64,000 bases of DNA, taken from NCBI GenBank assembly GCA_002433025.1, contig DJGZ01000020.1, forward strand, positions 35,189 through 99,188, given 5' to 3'. Position numbers and translations under genes: made by a program. A model generated the notes under the pieces. The model was given only the letters and a program-made list of their open reading frames with translations, did not search any database and had not been told where the DNA came from. Position 1 is the stretch's first letter, and every line of letters begins with the position of its first letter. The DNA is from Bacteroidales bacterium UBA5833 (lineage in GTDB: Bacteria; Bacteroidota; Bacteroidia; Bacteroidales; Lentimicrobiaceae). Below, in pieces: positions 17,404-25,940 of this stretch.

Positions 17404-19731
17404 ATGAAAAACAACATATTAAACAGATTGTTCCGTCATGGAATGGCAGGTCTCGCCGCATTGTCCACAATGGGCACACCTTCCGGCCTCCAGGCACAGT
17501 CATTTATGCCCGGCCATGCGGAGGTCCCGTATTTTGAGGTCCCCGGAGGGGAACCGGAAACGATGCCGTTGAAGTCCACATCGGCAAAAGTGCGTATAGC
17601 CGGGATAATAGCTCACGTCACGGTAAGCCAGGTTTATCAGAACCGTGGCAATCAGCCTGTTGAAGCGGTGTATGTGTTTCCGGGATCCACCCGTTCGGCC
17701 GTGCATTCCATGCAGATGAAAATCGGCAGCCGTACCGTTACCGCAAAAATTGAAACCCGTGAAAAGGCGCGTAATGACTACGCTGCGGCGGTGCAGGAAG
17801 GCCGTTCTGCTTCGCTGCTCGAACAGCAGCGGCCCAATGTTTTTGAGATGCATGTTGGCAATATTATGCCCGGTGATGTGGTGGAGGTGGAAATCGCCTA
17901 TACCGAAACCCTGCCGCAGCGCGAAGGGGTTTATGAATTTGTTTACCCTACGGTGGTGGGGCCCCGGTATCACAGAGGTAGTGGTGAAGGGAATGATGGT
18001 CCGGAGTGGAACGCCAACCCCTGGCTGAATGAGGGCAAACTTCCGGCTTATACTTTTAACCTGGATTGCAGCATAGCCTCCGGTCTGCCCCTAAGGGAGG
18101 TAAGGTGTACTTCGCACCAGGTTGAGGTGAATTACAAAGACGGGAATTCAGCCTCGGTAAAGCTGGGAAACAACGAATTACACGGCGGCAACAGGGATTT
18201 TATCCTGCAGTACCGCCTGGGGGGCGAAGGCGTGGAAAGCGGTGTCTGGCTTTACAGTGATGGCGATGAGAATTATTTTATGGCGAGCATTCAGCCACCG
18301 GCCCGTGTGGAGGCGGAGCTGATCCCTCCCCGCGAATACATTTTTATTGTGGATGTGTCGGGATCTATGTACGGTTTCCCGCTGCAGGTTTCCAAAAAGC
18401 TGATTTCCGGGCTGCTGAAGGGGTTGAAGCCTACCGACCGGTTTAACATTATTTTCTTTTCAGGTGGTTCAGCCCTGTTTGCCCGGCAGCCTGTTGCCGC
18501 AACAAGTGAAAATATTTCAGCAGCACTCAGGATGCTGGACGGGCAGAAGGGAGGGGGCGGCACGGAGTTGCTTCCGGCGCTGAAACAGGCTTTGTCCATG
18601 AAATCATCCGGGATTTTTGCCCGCACATTCGTGATTGCCACCGACGGTTACGTTACCGTGGAAAAAGAGGCTTTCGAGCTGATCCGCACCAACCTGAATG
18701 AAGCCAGTTTCTTCAGTTTCGGCATCGGAAGCTCGGTAAACCGTTATCTTATCGAAGGGCTGGCCCATGCCGGTGCAGGCGAATCCTGCATTATCACCGG
18801 AGAACAGGAGGCAGCTGAAAAAGCCGGAAGTTTTTTAACGTATATAATCACACCCCTGCTTACCGGTGTCAATATTGCCTTCAATGAATTTCTGGTCTAT
18901 GAGCCGGAGCCAGCTTCGGTACCTGATCTGTTTGCTTCGCGCCCTGTGGTGATTTTCGGCAAATACCGCGGCAAACCGCAGGGGAGTATCGTGTTATCCG
19001 GAAAGACCGGGAGAGGTGAATATGAAGTGCGGATTCCGCTTAGCCGGGCTGTTGTTTCATCAGATAATGAGGCAATTAAATACCTCTGGGCCAGGGAGCA
19101 GATCCGCCGGGTCGATGATTATGCAGGAGGTTATTCAGAGGTGCCAAAGGAAGTGGAGGAAAGGGTTACCGGACTTGGTCTCCGCTATAACCTGCTTACC
19201 AGGTATACTTCTTTTGTGGCCGTTGACAGTGTGGTAAGAAACGATGGAAGTCCGGTAGTCACTGTGCGTCAACCCCTGCCCCTGCCCGAGGGGGTCAGTG
19301 ATTATGCTGTTGCGCAGCATGTTTCAGGGGTGCGCCTGAGCCGTTACAACAAGGCTGAAAATTCATCCATGGGCTATGCGGTTGCTGCAGAAACTTGTGA
19401 AGATATAGAAATGCCGGCTGTATACCCGATGGTGGAAAAGATGCCTTCTTTCAAAGGCGGGAAAAGTGCGCTGGAACGCTTTCTCAGTAAAAACCTCAAG
19501 TATCCTGAAGAAGCGCGGAAAAACGGGATAAGCGGAGATGTTATTGTTGAGTTTATTGTGAATGCGGATGGTTCGCTGAGCGGGTTCAGAATTCTGAAAA
19601 AGCTTGGTTATGGTTGTGACGAGGAGGCATTGCGTGTTATCCGCTCCATGCCCGCATGGAATCCGGGAACAAAATCCGGCCTGAAGGTAAAAACGAGAAT
19701 GGTATTGCCGGTGAATTTTTCCCTGGGTTAA
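17404..19731 (+). CDS. VIT and vWA domain protein fused to a TonB C-terminal domain
   Basis: 775 residues with an export signal (about 1-32, ending LQAQ). A VIT domain covers about 48-175 (KVRIAGIIAHVTVSQVYQN, VEAVYVFPG, NVFEMHVGNIMPGDVVEVEI). A von Willebrand A domain covers about 310-490 with an intact MIDAS: DVSGS, GGGTEL and ATDG. The last 105 residues are a TonB C-terminal domain (KMPSFKGGKSALERFLSKNL... GYGCDEEALRVIRSMPAWNPG). Bacterial VIT-vWA proteins usually end in a membrane or sorting segment; here a TonB domain takes that place. The linker has SMGYAV, also found in the anti-sigma/TonB protein. It is probably a periplasmic metal-dependent adhesion or scaffold protein; the actual role is unknown. 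Confidence 0.88.
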   Translation: MKNNILNRLFRHGMAGLAALSTMGTPSGLQAQSFMPGHAEVPYFEVPGGEPETMPLKSTSAKVRIAGIIAHVTVSQVYQNRGNQPVEAVYVFPGSTRSAVHSMQMKIGSRTVTAKIETREKARNDYAAAVQEGRSASLLEQQRPNVFEMHVGNIMPGDVVEVEIAYTETLPQREGVYEFVYPTVVGPRYHRGSGEGNDGPEWNANPWLNEGKLPAYTFNLDCSIASGLPLREVRCTSHQVEVNYKDGNSASVKLGNNELHGGNRDFILQYRLGGEGVESGVWLYSDGDENYFMASIQPPARVEAELIPPREYIFIVDVSGSMYGFPLQVSKKLISGLLKGLKPTDRFNIIFFSGGSALFARQPVAATSENISAALRMLDGQKGGGGTELLPALKQALSMKSSGIFARTFVIATDGYVTVEKEAFELIRTNLNEASFFSFGIGSSVNRYLIEGLAHAGAGESCIITGEQEAAEKAGSFLTYIITPLLTGVNIAFNEFLVYEPEPASVPDLFASRPVVIFGKYRGKPQGSIVLSGKTGRGEYEVRIPLSRAVVSSDNEAIKYLWAREQIRRVDDYAGGYSEVPKEVEERVTGLGLRYNLLTRYTSFVAVDSVVRNDGSPVVTVRQPLPLPEGVSDYAVAQHVSGVRLSRYNKAENSSMGYAVAAETCEDIEMPAVYPMVEKMPSFKGGKSALERFLSKNLKYPEEARKNGISGDVIVEFIVNADGSLSGFRILKKLGYGCDEEALRVIRSMPAWNPGTKSGLKVKTRMVLPVNFSLG

Positions 19732-19767
19732 AGTTTCAGGAGTTTCCCCGGTTGTGTTAAACATGAT

Positions 19768-19795
19768 AAGGCTGGTTTTAAACCGGCCTTTGTAT
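19768..19795 (+). terminator. Terminator after the VIT-vWA-TonB gene
   Basis: AAGGCTGGT (19768-19776) pairs with ACCGGCCTT (19782-19790), with one T-G wobble, around the loop TTTAA. A T-rich but interrupted tract (TTGTATT) follows. It lies 37 bases past the stop. Confidence 0.6.
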
Positions 19796-19816
19796 TCTGA
19801 TTGATACTCAGTTGTC

Positions 19817-20899
19817 TTATGGTCTGTAAGCAGCTTTGTGTATATCTGAGACTGAATTCAGTTTCCGTGGCGGATTCAGGTGTTTACCGAGAAAGCGGTA
19901 GATTTTCAGCCTGATTTCCTTGGCGGTTCTGGTGTCGATGCGGTCGAAGGAGTGGCCGCCCTCAACATCCTGAAATATCTCGTATTCAAACTTTTTCCCT
20001 TCAGCTTTCAACGATTTTATCAAATGTTCCACTTCCAGCACATTCACATCATCGTCGTTTGTATTGGTATGGATCAGCAGGGGCGTTTTCAGTTTGTGGG
20101 CATTCCAGGCAGGAGAACGACGGCGGTATTCCTCCACGTTTTCCTGTGCTGTTTGACCCAGATGATAATCCGCGGAGTAAAGTGCCCTGTACTCATCATC
20201 GTAATAACCCATTCTGGCAATCAGATCGCTGACGGGTACCCCGGCAAAGCAAACTTTGAAAGCGTCAGGATAGTTGAAAACATTCATCAGCGCGATCAGC
20301 CCTCCGTGGCTCCAGCCGATAATGCCCACCCTCGAAGCATCCACCATTTCATAATTCTCCACCATATGATCGCGGGCCGCCTTTGCGTCTTCAATTTCAA
20401 GTCCGCCATAATCAATTTTCATCCAGAAACTCTTCCCATAACCGGTGCTTCCCCGGTATTCAGGTGCAACCACAATATAGCCCTGGGCCATTAGTTCGCG
20501 GATAATGTGGGTATGATAGGTGGTAAAATCTGCATGCACGCCGCCATGCGGAAGCACAATCAGGGGGTATTTATCACCGGGGTTGATCCACCTTGGAATG
20601 AAAACATAGCTGTAAAATTTCAGCGGATTGCCGGCGCCCATGGCGGTGGGGTTTTTTACCCGCGCCGGGGGAGGGCCGGTAATGTATATTTTATCGATAT
20701 AAGCCACATCCCCTACCCGCTGATACCAGAGTATATCGTCAATGCCTTTGGCCAGTGCGTCGAAACGGTGTTCAAGGTCGCTGATCTTTTGCATCAGCTC
20801 GGCATTTGATGGTTCCGCTTGCTGAGCGGCCAGATCAGCCCCGAAGCCAGTCAGCAGAATGGCAAACAGTGCCAGTAATAAGTATTTCTTATAATTCAT
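19817..20899 (-). CDS. Exported S9-family alpha/beta hydrolase (prolyl oligopeptidase-like)
   Basis: From the ATG at 20899 (MNYKKYLLLALFAILLTGFGADLAAQ) the protein has a signal peptide and 360 residues; the ORF's eight extra N-terminal residues are not needed. It is the catalytic half of an S9 peptidase without the beta-propeller. The oxyanion/lid motif YRGSTGYGKSFW is followed by the nucleophile elbow GWSHGG. The acid lies in NTNDDDVNV, and the His is in GGHSF. A short coiled segment (AELMQKISDLEHRFDALAKG) precedes the hydrolase. It probably cleaves peptides or ester substrates in the periplasm. It is divergent from the methylmalonyl-CoA operon. Confidence 0.87.
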   Translation of the reverse strand: MNYKKYLLLALFAILLTGFGADLAAQQAEPSNAELMQKISDLEHRFDALAKGIDDILWYQRVGDVAYIDKIYITGPPPARVKNPTAMGAGNPLKFYSYVFIPRWINPGDKYPLIVLPHGGVHADFTTYHTHIIRELMAQGYIVVAPEYRGSTGYGKSFWMKIDYGGLEIEDAKAARDHMVENYEMVDASRVGIIGWSHGGLIALMNVFNYPDAFKVCFAGVPVSDLIARMGYYDDEYRALYSADYHLGQTAQENVEEYRRRSPAWNAHKLKTPLLIHTNTNDDDVNVLEVEHLIKSLKAEGKKFEYEIFQDVEGGHSFDRIDTRTAKEIRLKIYRFLGKHLNPPRKLNSVSDIHKAAYRP

Positions 20900-21230
20900 G
20901 GGACATGGATTTGATCCAAACAAAAATAATACTTTCTGCTTTTAAAGGTATCCAACCTCCTGTCAGCAATCTGTAATTCAGGATTCCCTTGATTTGGTTT
21001 GATGAAATTCGGGATTTATTTACCTGTTTTCATCATAAATCAGCATACATATTAGTAAGCAAACTGTTCACTGTCAGGTTATATATTAAAGATAACATAT
21101 CTAATTATAAGAATGTGATAATCAAAGCCTTAATTAGACTGATTATATATAACAAAATCTCGGATAAATTCGCCGATTTGCTTCATTAGTAACAAATTAG
21201 TCTATACTTTTGCCGCAAAATTCAAATTGT
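20900..21230. other. Divergent intergenic region, A+T-rich
   Basis: 331 bases between the hydrolase and the epimerase genes, visibly A+T-rich from about 21000. Apart from a candidate -7 box for the rightward operon, I see no gene, hairpin with T run, or clear operator. Confidence 0.6.
21177..21212 (+). promoter_or_regulatory. Candidate promoter of the methylmalonyl-CoA decarboxylase operon
   Basis: TACTTTTG at 21205-21212 fits TAnnTTTG. A TTTG at 21177-21180 stands 24 bases before it, slightly farther than the usual 19-23. The start codon of the epimerase is 19 bases past the -7 box. Confidence 0.45.
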
Positions 21231-21641
21231 ATGAAACCTACACATATTGAACACATTGGTATCGCGGTAAAGAGCCTCGAGGAGAGCATTCCTTACTATG
21301 AGAAGGTGCTCGGACTGGAATGTTACGCTATTGAAGAGGTAAAGGACCAGAAGGTAAAGACGGCATTTTTCATGGTTGGACAAACCAAGCTGGAACTGCT
21401 TGAATCCACGGATCCTGAAGGGCCGATTGGTAAATTTATCGAGAAAAAGGGCGAGGGCATCCATCATATCGCTTTTGCAGTTGAGAATGTTTCAGGAATG
21501 CTAGAGCATGCAGCCGCCAATGGCGTGCAGCTGATCGACAAGCAGCCCAGGCGCGGTGCCGAGGGGCTCGACATTGCCTTTGTGCATCCGAAGTCGACTT
21601 TTGGTGTACTCACCGAATTTTGCATGCATCCCGAGAAATAA
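21231..21641 (+). CDS. mce: Methylmalonyl-CoA epimerase
   Basis: Starting at 21231 (MKPTHIEHIGIAV) gives 136 residues, the standard size. It belongs to the vicinal-oxygen-chelate fold with two beta-alpha-beta-beta-beta modules. Metal ligands are His near residue 8 (EHIGIAV), His in GIHHIAFAV near 84 and the C-terminal Glu (LTEFCMHP). It interconverts the (R) and (S) forms of methylmalonyl-CoA. It therefore links the B12-dependent mutase, which makes the R form, with the decarboxylase encoded just downstream, which uses the S form. It is the first gene of the operon; 82 bases containing an imperfect hairpin separate it from mmdA. Confidence 0.95.
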   Translation: MKPTHIEHIGIAVKSLEESIPYYEKVLGLECYAIEEVKDQKVKTAFFMVGQTKLELLESTDPEGPIGKFIEKKGEGIHHIAFAVENVSGMLEHAAANGVQLIDKQPRRGAEGLDIAFVHPKSTFGVLTEFCMHPEK

Positions 21642-21663
21642 AAATCACCCGAAATAGTAACGA

Positions 21664-21702
21664 AACGCACGCATTGCATGACTTTCATCCGGTGCGTGTG
21701 TT
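21664..21702 (+). promoter_or_regulatory. Imperfect hairpin between mce and mmdA
   Basis: AACGCACGCA (21664-21673) pairs with TGCGTGTGTT (21693-21702) with one mismatch across a 19-base loop. It could be a processing site or a weak attenuator setting the ratio of epimerase to decarboxylase subunits. Function is inferred only from position. Confidence 0.35.
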
Positions 21703-21723
21703 TAATTAAAACCCAATTCACAA

Positions 21724-23283
21724 ATGTCTTTTGAAAGTAAAATTAAGGAGCTCCTCGAGAAGAGGGAGCTGGCTAAGTTAGGCGGAGGCCAGAAAAGGAT
21801 TGACGCCCAGCACGCCAAGGGAAAATTGACTGCCCGTGAACGAATAGAACTGCTTTTGGATGAAGGCAGTTTTGAAGAGTTCGACATGTTTGTTACACAC
21901 CGTTGCACCAATTTCGGTATAGAAAAGCAGGAATTTTTATCGGACGGTGTGGTAACCGGACATGGTACCATTGATGGCAGGGTAGTTTATGTGTTTTCAC
22001 AGGATTTCACTGTTTTCGGCGGTTCGCTTTCCGAGGCATTTGCCAATAAGATCTGCAAGGTGATGGATCAGGCTATGAAAGTAGGTGCTCCGTTGATCGG
22101 CATCAACGATTCAGGTGGTGCCCGCATTCAGGAGGGCGTAAACAGTCTGGCAGGATATGCTGAAATCTTCGAACGCAATATCCTGGCTTCCGGTGTAATT
22201 CCCCAGATCTCGGCTATTTTTGGCCCCTGTGCCGGTGGTGCGGTATATTCACCTGCACTTACCGACTTTATCCTGATGAGCAAGGGCACCTCAAATATGT
22301 TTGTTACCGGCCCCAAAGTGGTAAAAACTGTTACCGGCGAGGTCGTAACCGAGGAGGAGCTTGGCGGAGCCATGGTACACGGTTCAAAATCCGGCATTTC
22401 GCATTTTGTGGCAGAGGATGAGCAGGAAGGCATTGCACTGATCCGTAAACTGGTCAGTTATCTTCCCCAGAATAATCTTGAAGATCCGCCTGTATTTCCG
22501 TGCAATGACCCAATTGACAGGCTTGAAGACTCCCTCAATTATATTATTCCGGATAATCCGAATAAGCCTTACGATGTAAAAGACATCATTCATTCCATTG
22601 TTGATCAGAATGAATTTCTTGAAATCCAGCGACATTATGCACCGAATATCGTAATCGGTTTTGCACGCTTCAATGGCATGCCGGCAGGCATTGTTGCCAA
22701 CCAGCCCAACTACCTGGCAGGGGTACTGGATATCAACGCATCCCGCAAGGCAGCCCGCTTTGTACGTTTCTGTGACGCATTCAATATTCCTATCCTTACG
22801 TTGGTTGACGTTCCGGGCTTCCTGCCGGGAACGGCCCAGGAATACGGCGGAATCATCATTCATGGAGCCAAGTTGCTCTTTGCTTATGGTGAAGCTACTG
22901 TTCCAAAGGTTACGGTGGTGCTGCGCAAAGCATACGGAGGCGCATACTGCGTGATGAGTTCCAAACACTTACGGGGGGATATCAACTATGCATGGCCGGG
23001 TGCCGAAATTGCGGTGATGGGACCCAAAGGAGCCATTGAGGTGCTGCAGAACAAGAAACTGGCCGAAATTGCTGATCCGAAAGAACGCGAAGAGTTCATC
23101 CTGAAAAGTGAGGAAGAATATAAAGACAAGTTTGCCAATCCTTACAATGCGGCAAAATACGGTTACATTGACGATGTTATTGAGCCCCGCAATACACGGT
23201 TCCGCATTATCAGGGCATTCCAGGCACTGGCCACCAAAAAGGACGTGAATCCGCCCAAGAAACACTCGAATTTACCATTATAA
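21724..23283 (+). CDS. mmdA: Methylmalonyl-CoA decarboxylase alpha (carboxyltransferase) subunit
   Basis: 519 residues, matching the MmdA/PccB carboxyltransferase family (about 510-520). The two crotonase-like lobes are visible. The N-terminal acyl-CoA half has GGSLSEAFANKICKVMDQA, NDSGGARIQEGV and FGPCAGGAVYSPAL. The C-terminal half has LVDVPGFLPGTAQEYGGII and the carboxybiotin-side GGAYCVMSSKHL. The subunit moves CO2 from (S)-methylmalonyl-CoA to biotin on the small carrier protein. Context with OadG-type, biotin-carrier and beta Na+-pump subunits, and without biotin carboxylase, marks it as decarboxylase rather than propionyl-CoA carboxylase. Confidence 0.95.
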   Translation: MSFESKIKELLEKRELAKLGGGQKRIDAQHAKGKLTARERIELLLDEGSFEEFDMFVTHRCTNFGIEKQEFLSDGVVTGHGTIDGRVVYVFSQDFTVFGGSLSEAFANKICKVMDQAMKVGAPLIGINDSGGARIQEGVNSLAGYAEIFERNILASGVIPQISAIFGPCAGGAVYSPALTDFILMSKGTSNMFVTGPKVVKTVTGEVVTEEELGGAMVHGSKSGISHFVAEDEQEGIALIRKLVSYLPQNNLEDPPVFPCNDPIDRLEDSLNYIIPDNPNKPYDVKDIIHSIVDQNEFLEIQRHYAPNIVIGFARFNGMPAGIVANQPNYLAGVLDINASRKAARFVRFCDAFNIPILTLVDVPGFLPGTAQEYGGIIIHGAKLLFAYGEATVPKVTVVLRKAYGGAYCVMSSKHLRGDINYAWPGAEIAVMGPKGAIEVLQNKKLAEIADPKEREEFILKSEEEYKDKFANPYNAAKYGYIDDVIEPRNTRFRIIRAFQALATKKDVNPPKKHSNLPL

Positions 23284-23289
23284 ACAACC

Positions 23290-24186
23290 ATGGCAGAAAT
23301 GAAAAGAAAATTATACATTGCCCGTGCGGTTATAGCGCTGGCCATGGTGTTGATTGCCGGCCACGGTTACGCGCAAAGCTCCCTTGATCTCAGGATCAAT
23401 GAGGTGCTGGTTATCAACGATTCGAATTACGTTGACACCTATGGCAGGCGTAATGGCTGGATAGAAATTTTCAACACAGCATACAATACGGTGGATATTG
23501 GCGGGATGTACCTGACGGACGATCCGGCAAATCCAACCAAATACTGGATTCCCAAAGGCGATCCGATTACCAGTATAGCCCCGAGGAACTATGTCCTGTT
23601 TTTTGCCGACAGCATGCCAACAAGAGGAATTCAGCATCTGAATTTCAAGCTGAAGGAAGGCGGTTCCCTGGCCCTGTTCGAATCGAACGGCAGAACTATG
23701 ATTGATGCGGTAAAACTGGGTCCCCAGAAACCTGATGTATCGTACGGAAGACTTGAAGACGGAGGCGTTGAATGGGGATTTCTGGAAAAGACTACCCCAG
23801 GGGCCAATAATTTCACAGGGGTGATTGTGACTGCCGGAGAAAAGTTTGGTGCAATGGATCCGTTCGGGGTTGGGATGGCTGTGATCGCGATGTCTGTGGT
23901 TTTTTTCGCTCTTATCTTACTTTATGTAGTATTTAAGAACACCAAAAAGATCTATAGCATTGATCTTCGGAAGTTATTCAGCAAACCCGAAGTAGAAGTT
24001 GAGGCACCAAAACCTGCCGGGGAAGAGATTTCAGGCGAAGTAAATGCAGCCATTGCCCTGGCTTTGCATATGTATGTAAACGCCCTGCATGACCATGAGG
24101 AGACTGTACTTACTATTAAGAAGGTGGCCCGGACATATTCTCCCTGGAGCTCCAAGATTTACGGACTCAGGAATGTTCCGCGCTGA
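23290..24186 (+). CDS. OadG/MmdD-type decarboxylase subunit fused to an exported lamin-tail domain
   Basis: 298 residues in three parts. Residues 1-28 are a signal peptide (LYIARAVIALAMVLIAGHGYAQS). Residues 30-175 match a lamin-tail domain (LRINEVLVINDSN, NGWIEIFNT, VDIGGMYLTDDP, FKLKEGGSLALFESNG, TPGANN). Residues about 190-220 are one transmembrane helix (GVGMAVIAMSVVFFALILLYVVF). The C-terminal tail holds the OadG-like helix AAIALALHMYVNALHD and ends in SPWSSKIYGLR, as in Bacteroidota OadG proteins. The gamma/delta subunit assembles the Na+ pump. The extracytoplasmic lamin-tail domain is not needed for decarboxylation in proteobacterial pumps. It starts 6 bases after mmdA. Confidence 0.88.
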   Translation: MAEMKRKLYIARAVIALAMVLIAGHGYAQSSLDLRINEVLVINDSNYVDTYGRRNGWIEIFNTAYNTVDIGGMYLTDDPANPTKYWIPKGDPITSIAPRNYVLFFADSMPTRGIQHLNFKLKEGGSLALFESNGRTMIDAVKLGPQKPDVSYGRLEDGGVEWGFLEKTTPGANNFTGVIVTAGEKFGAMDPFGVGMAVIAMSVVFFALILLYVVFKNTKKIYSIDLRKLFSKPEVEVEAPKPAGEEISGEVNAAIALALHMYVNALHDHEETVLTIKKVARTYSPWSSKIYGLRNVPR

Positions 24187-24233
24187 AAAATTGATTTATT
24201 CAGGGGATAACCCACAAAAAGAAAAAACAGAGA

Positions 24234-24677
24234 ATGAAAAAGTTCAAGTTTACCATAAATGGCAATGTTTACGAGGTTGATATCCAGAATATCGAAGATA
24301 ACATTGCAGAAATTGAAGTTAACGGAACCACTTACAAGGTGGAAGTCGAGAAAGCGATTCAATCGTCCAAAACGCCTAAACTCGTGCGTTCGGTTAGTGT
24401 GCCCAGCACCGACTCGGCACCCAGCATTGCCAAAACATCCAGTCCTGCCGCTCCGAAAGGAACAGGAAGTGTAAAATCTCCATTGCCGGGTGTGATCCTT
24501 GATGTGCATGTAAGGGAAGGAGACAGCGTGAAGGTCGGGCAAAAGCTCATCACCCTTGAAGCCATGAAAATGGAAAACAACATCAATGCCGACAAGGAAG
24601 GCCGGATTGTTTCCCTGAAAGTTCACAGAGGGGATGCAGTGATGGAAGGTGATGTATTAATAGTGATAGGAGATTAA
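24234..24677 (+). CDS. mmdC: Biotin carrier subunit of methylmalonyl-CoA decarboxylase
   Basis: 147 residues. The N-terminal 50 residues form a small beta domain (FKFTINGNVYEVDIQNIED). An Ala/Pro/Ser linker follows (about 52-80). The C-terminal biotinyl domain has the biotinylation motif EAMKMENN, with the target Lys near 112, inside VKSPLPGVILDVHVREGDSVKVGQKL. Biotin on this lysine shuttles the carboxyl group from the alpha subunit to the membrane beta subunit. It lies 47 bases after the OadG gene and 3 bases before the beta-subunit gene, consistent with stoichiometric expression. Confidence 0.95.
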   Translation: MKKFKFTINGNVYEVDIQNIEDNIAEIEVNGTTYKVEVEKAIQSSKTPKLVRSVSVPSTDSAPSIAKTSSPAAPKGTGSVKSPLPGVILDVHVREGDSVKVGQKLITLEAMKMENNINADKEGRIVSLKVHRGDAVMEGDVLIVIGD

Positions 24678-24680
24678 CGC

Positions 24681-25844
24681 ATGGAACATTCCGGAAACTT
24701 CCTGACCTTTGTTGGTGAACATTTGCAGCAGTTTTTTTCTTATACTGCTTTTGCCAATGTTACTTCGGGTCACCTGATCATGATCGCAATCGGCCTGATA
24801 TTTATTTATCTGGCAATTGCTAAAGAGTATGAGCCCATGCTGCTGATTCCTATCGGATTTGGCATCCTTGTCGGAAACATCGCTTTTACACCCGGACTGA
24901 AACTGGGTATTTACGAAACCGGCAGCGTTATGAATTACCTTTATTTCGGGGTACTACAGGGGGTTTATCCGCCGCTGATCTTTCTGGGAATCGGTGCGAT
25001 GACCGACTTTTCTGCCCTGATCTCGAATCCTAAACTGATGTTGATCGGTGCCGCTGCTCAGTTTGGTATTTTTGGTGCTTATGCCATTGCGCTGTTGCTG
25101 GGATTCAGCCCGAGCGAAGCCGGTGCCATCGCCATTATCGGTGGGGCCGACGGTCCTACAGCTATCTTCCTTTCGTCGAAACTGGCACCCGAGCTGATGG
25201 GCGCCATCGCCATTTCGGCTTACTCTTACATGGCGCTGGTTCCGGTAATCCAGCCCCCGATTATGCGCTTGCTTACCAACAAAAGGGAACGTTTGATCCG
25301 TATGAAACCTCCGCGCAGCGTTTCCAAAACTGAGAAAGTGCTCTTCCCCATCATCGGGATGTTGCTGACCACCTTTATTGTGCCTTCGGGACTTCCGCTA
25401 TTGGGTATGCTTTTCTTTGGCAACCTGCTGAAAGAGAGTGGTGTAACCAAGCGTCTGGCTGATACGGCAAAAGGCCCCCTGATCGACATAGTGACCATTC
25501 TTATCGGACTAACCGTTGGCGCTTCAACCCAGGCAACCACCTTCCTTACCGCAAAATCGGTCGGGATTTTTGCCCTGGGTGCTGCATCGTTCGTTATTGC
25601 CACTACCGCCGGGGTGTTGTTTGTAAAGTTCTTTAATCTTTTCCTTAAAGAGGGCAATAAGATCAATCCGCTGATCGGTAACTCAGGGGTGTCGGCGGTG
25701 CCCGACAGTGCCCGTGTATCGCAGGTTATCGGACTTGAGTATGACAAAACCAACCACCTGCTGATGCACGCCATGGGCCCCAATGTGGCCGGGGTAATCG
25801 GCAGTGCCGTAGCAGCAGGTATTCTGCTGGGCTTCCTGTCATAA
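24681..25844 (+). CDS. mmdB: Na+-translocating decarboxylase beta subunit
   Basis: 387 residues with about ten transmembrane helices. Family motifs are visible: FGILVGNIAF, FLGIGAMTDFSALISNPK, the GGADGPTAIFLSSKLAPELMG block that carries the Asp essential for Na+ transport, SYMALVPVIQPPI, and a C-terminal LMHAMGPNVAGVIGSAVAAG. The subunit decarboxylates carboxybiotin and drives two Na+ ions outward per CO2 released. It is somewhat shorter than OadB of enterobacteria, as usual in Bacteroidota. It is the last gene of the operon and is followed by a strong terminator. Confidence 0.95.
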   Translation: MEHSGNFLTFVGEHLQQFFSYTAFANVTSGHLIMIAIGLIFIYLAIAKEYEPMLLIPIGFGILVGNIAFTPGLKLGIYETGSVMNYLYFGVLQGVYPPLIFLGIGAMTDFSALISNPKLMLIGAAAQFGIFGAYAIALLLGFSPSEAGAIAIIGGADGPTAIFLSSKLAPELMGAIAISAYSYMALVPVIQPPIMRLLTNKRERLIRMKPPRSVSKTEKVLFPIIGMLLTTFIVPSGLPLLGMLFFGNLLKESGVTKRLADTAKGPLIDIVTILIGLTVGASTQATTFLTAKSVGIFALGAASFVIATTAGVLFVKFFNLFLKEGNKINPLIGNSGVSAVPDSARVSQVIGLEYDKTNHLLMHAMGPNVAGVIGSAVAAGILLGFLS

Positions 25845-25867
25845 TAATAAAAGTTTTGTTACATTTG

Positions 25868-25900
25868 AAGCCGGAACACCATACATGTTCCGGCTTTTTT
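25868..25900 (+). terminator. Terminator of the decarboxylase operon
   Basis: AAGCCGGAACA (25868-25878) and TGTTCCGGCTT (25886-25896) form a perfect 11-bp stem with a 7-base loop, and the T run extends to 25900. A textbook intrinsic terminator 24 bases past mmdB. Confidence 0.93.
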
Positions 25901-25940
25901 GCCGGCTTTTCAACCGGGATTTCTCACACAATTATCGTTT

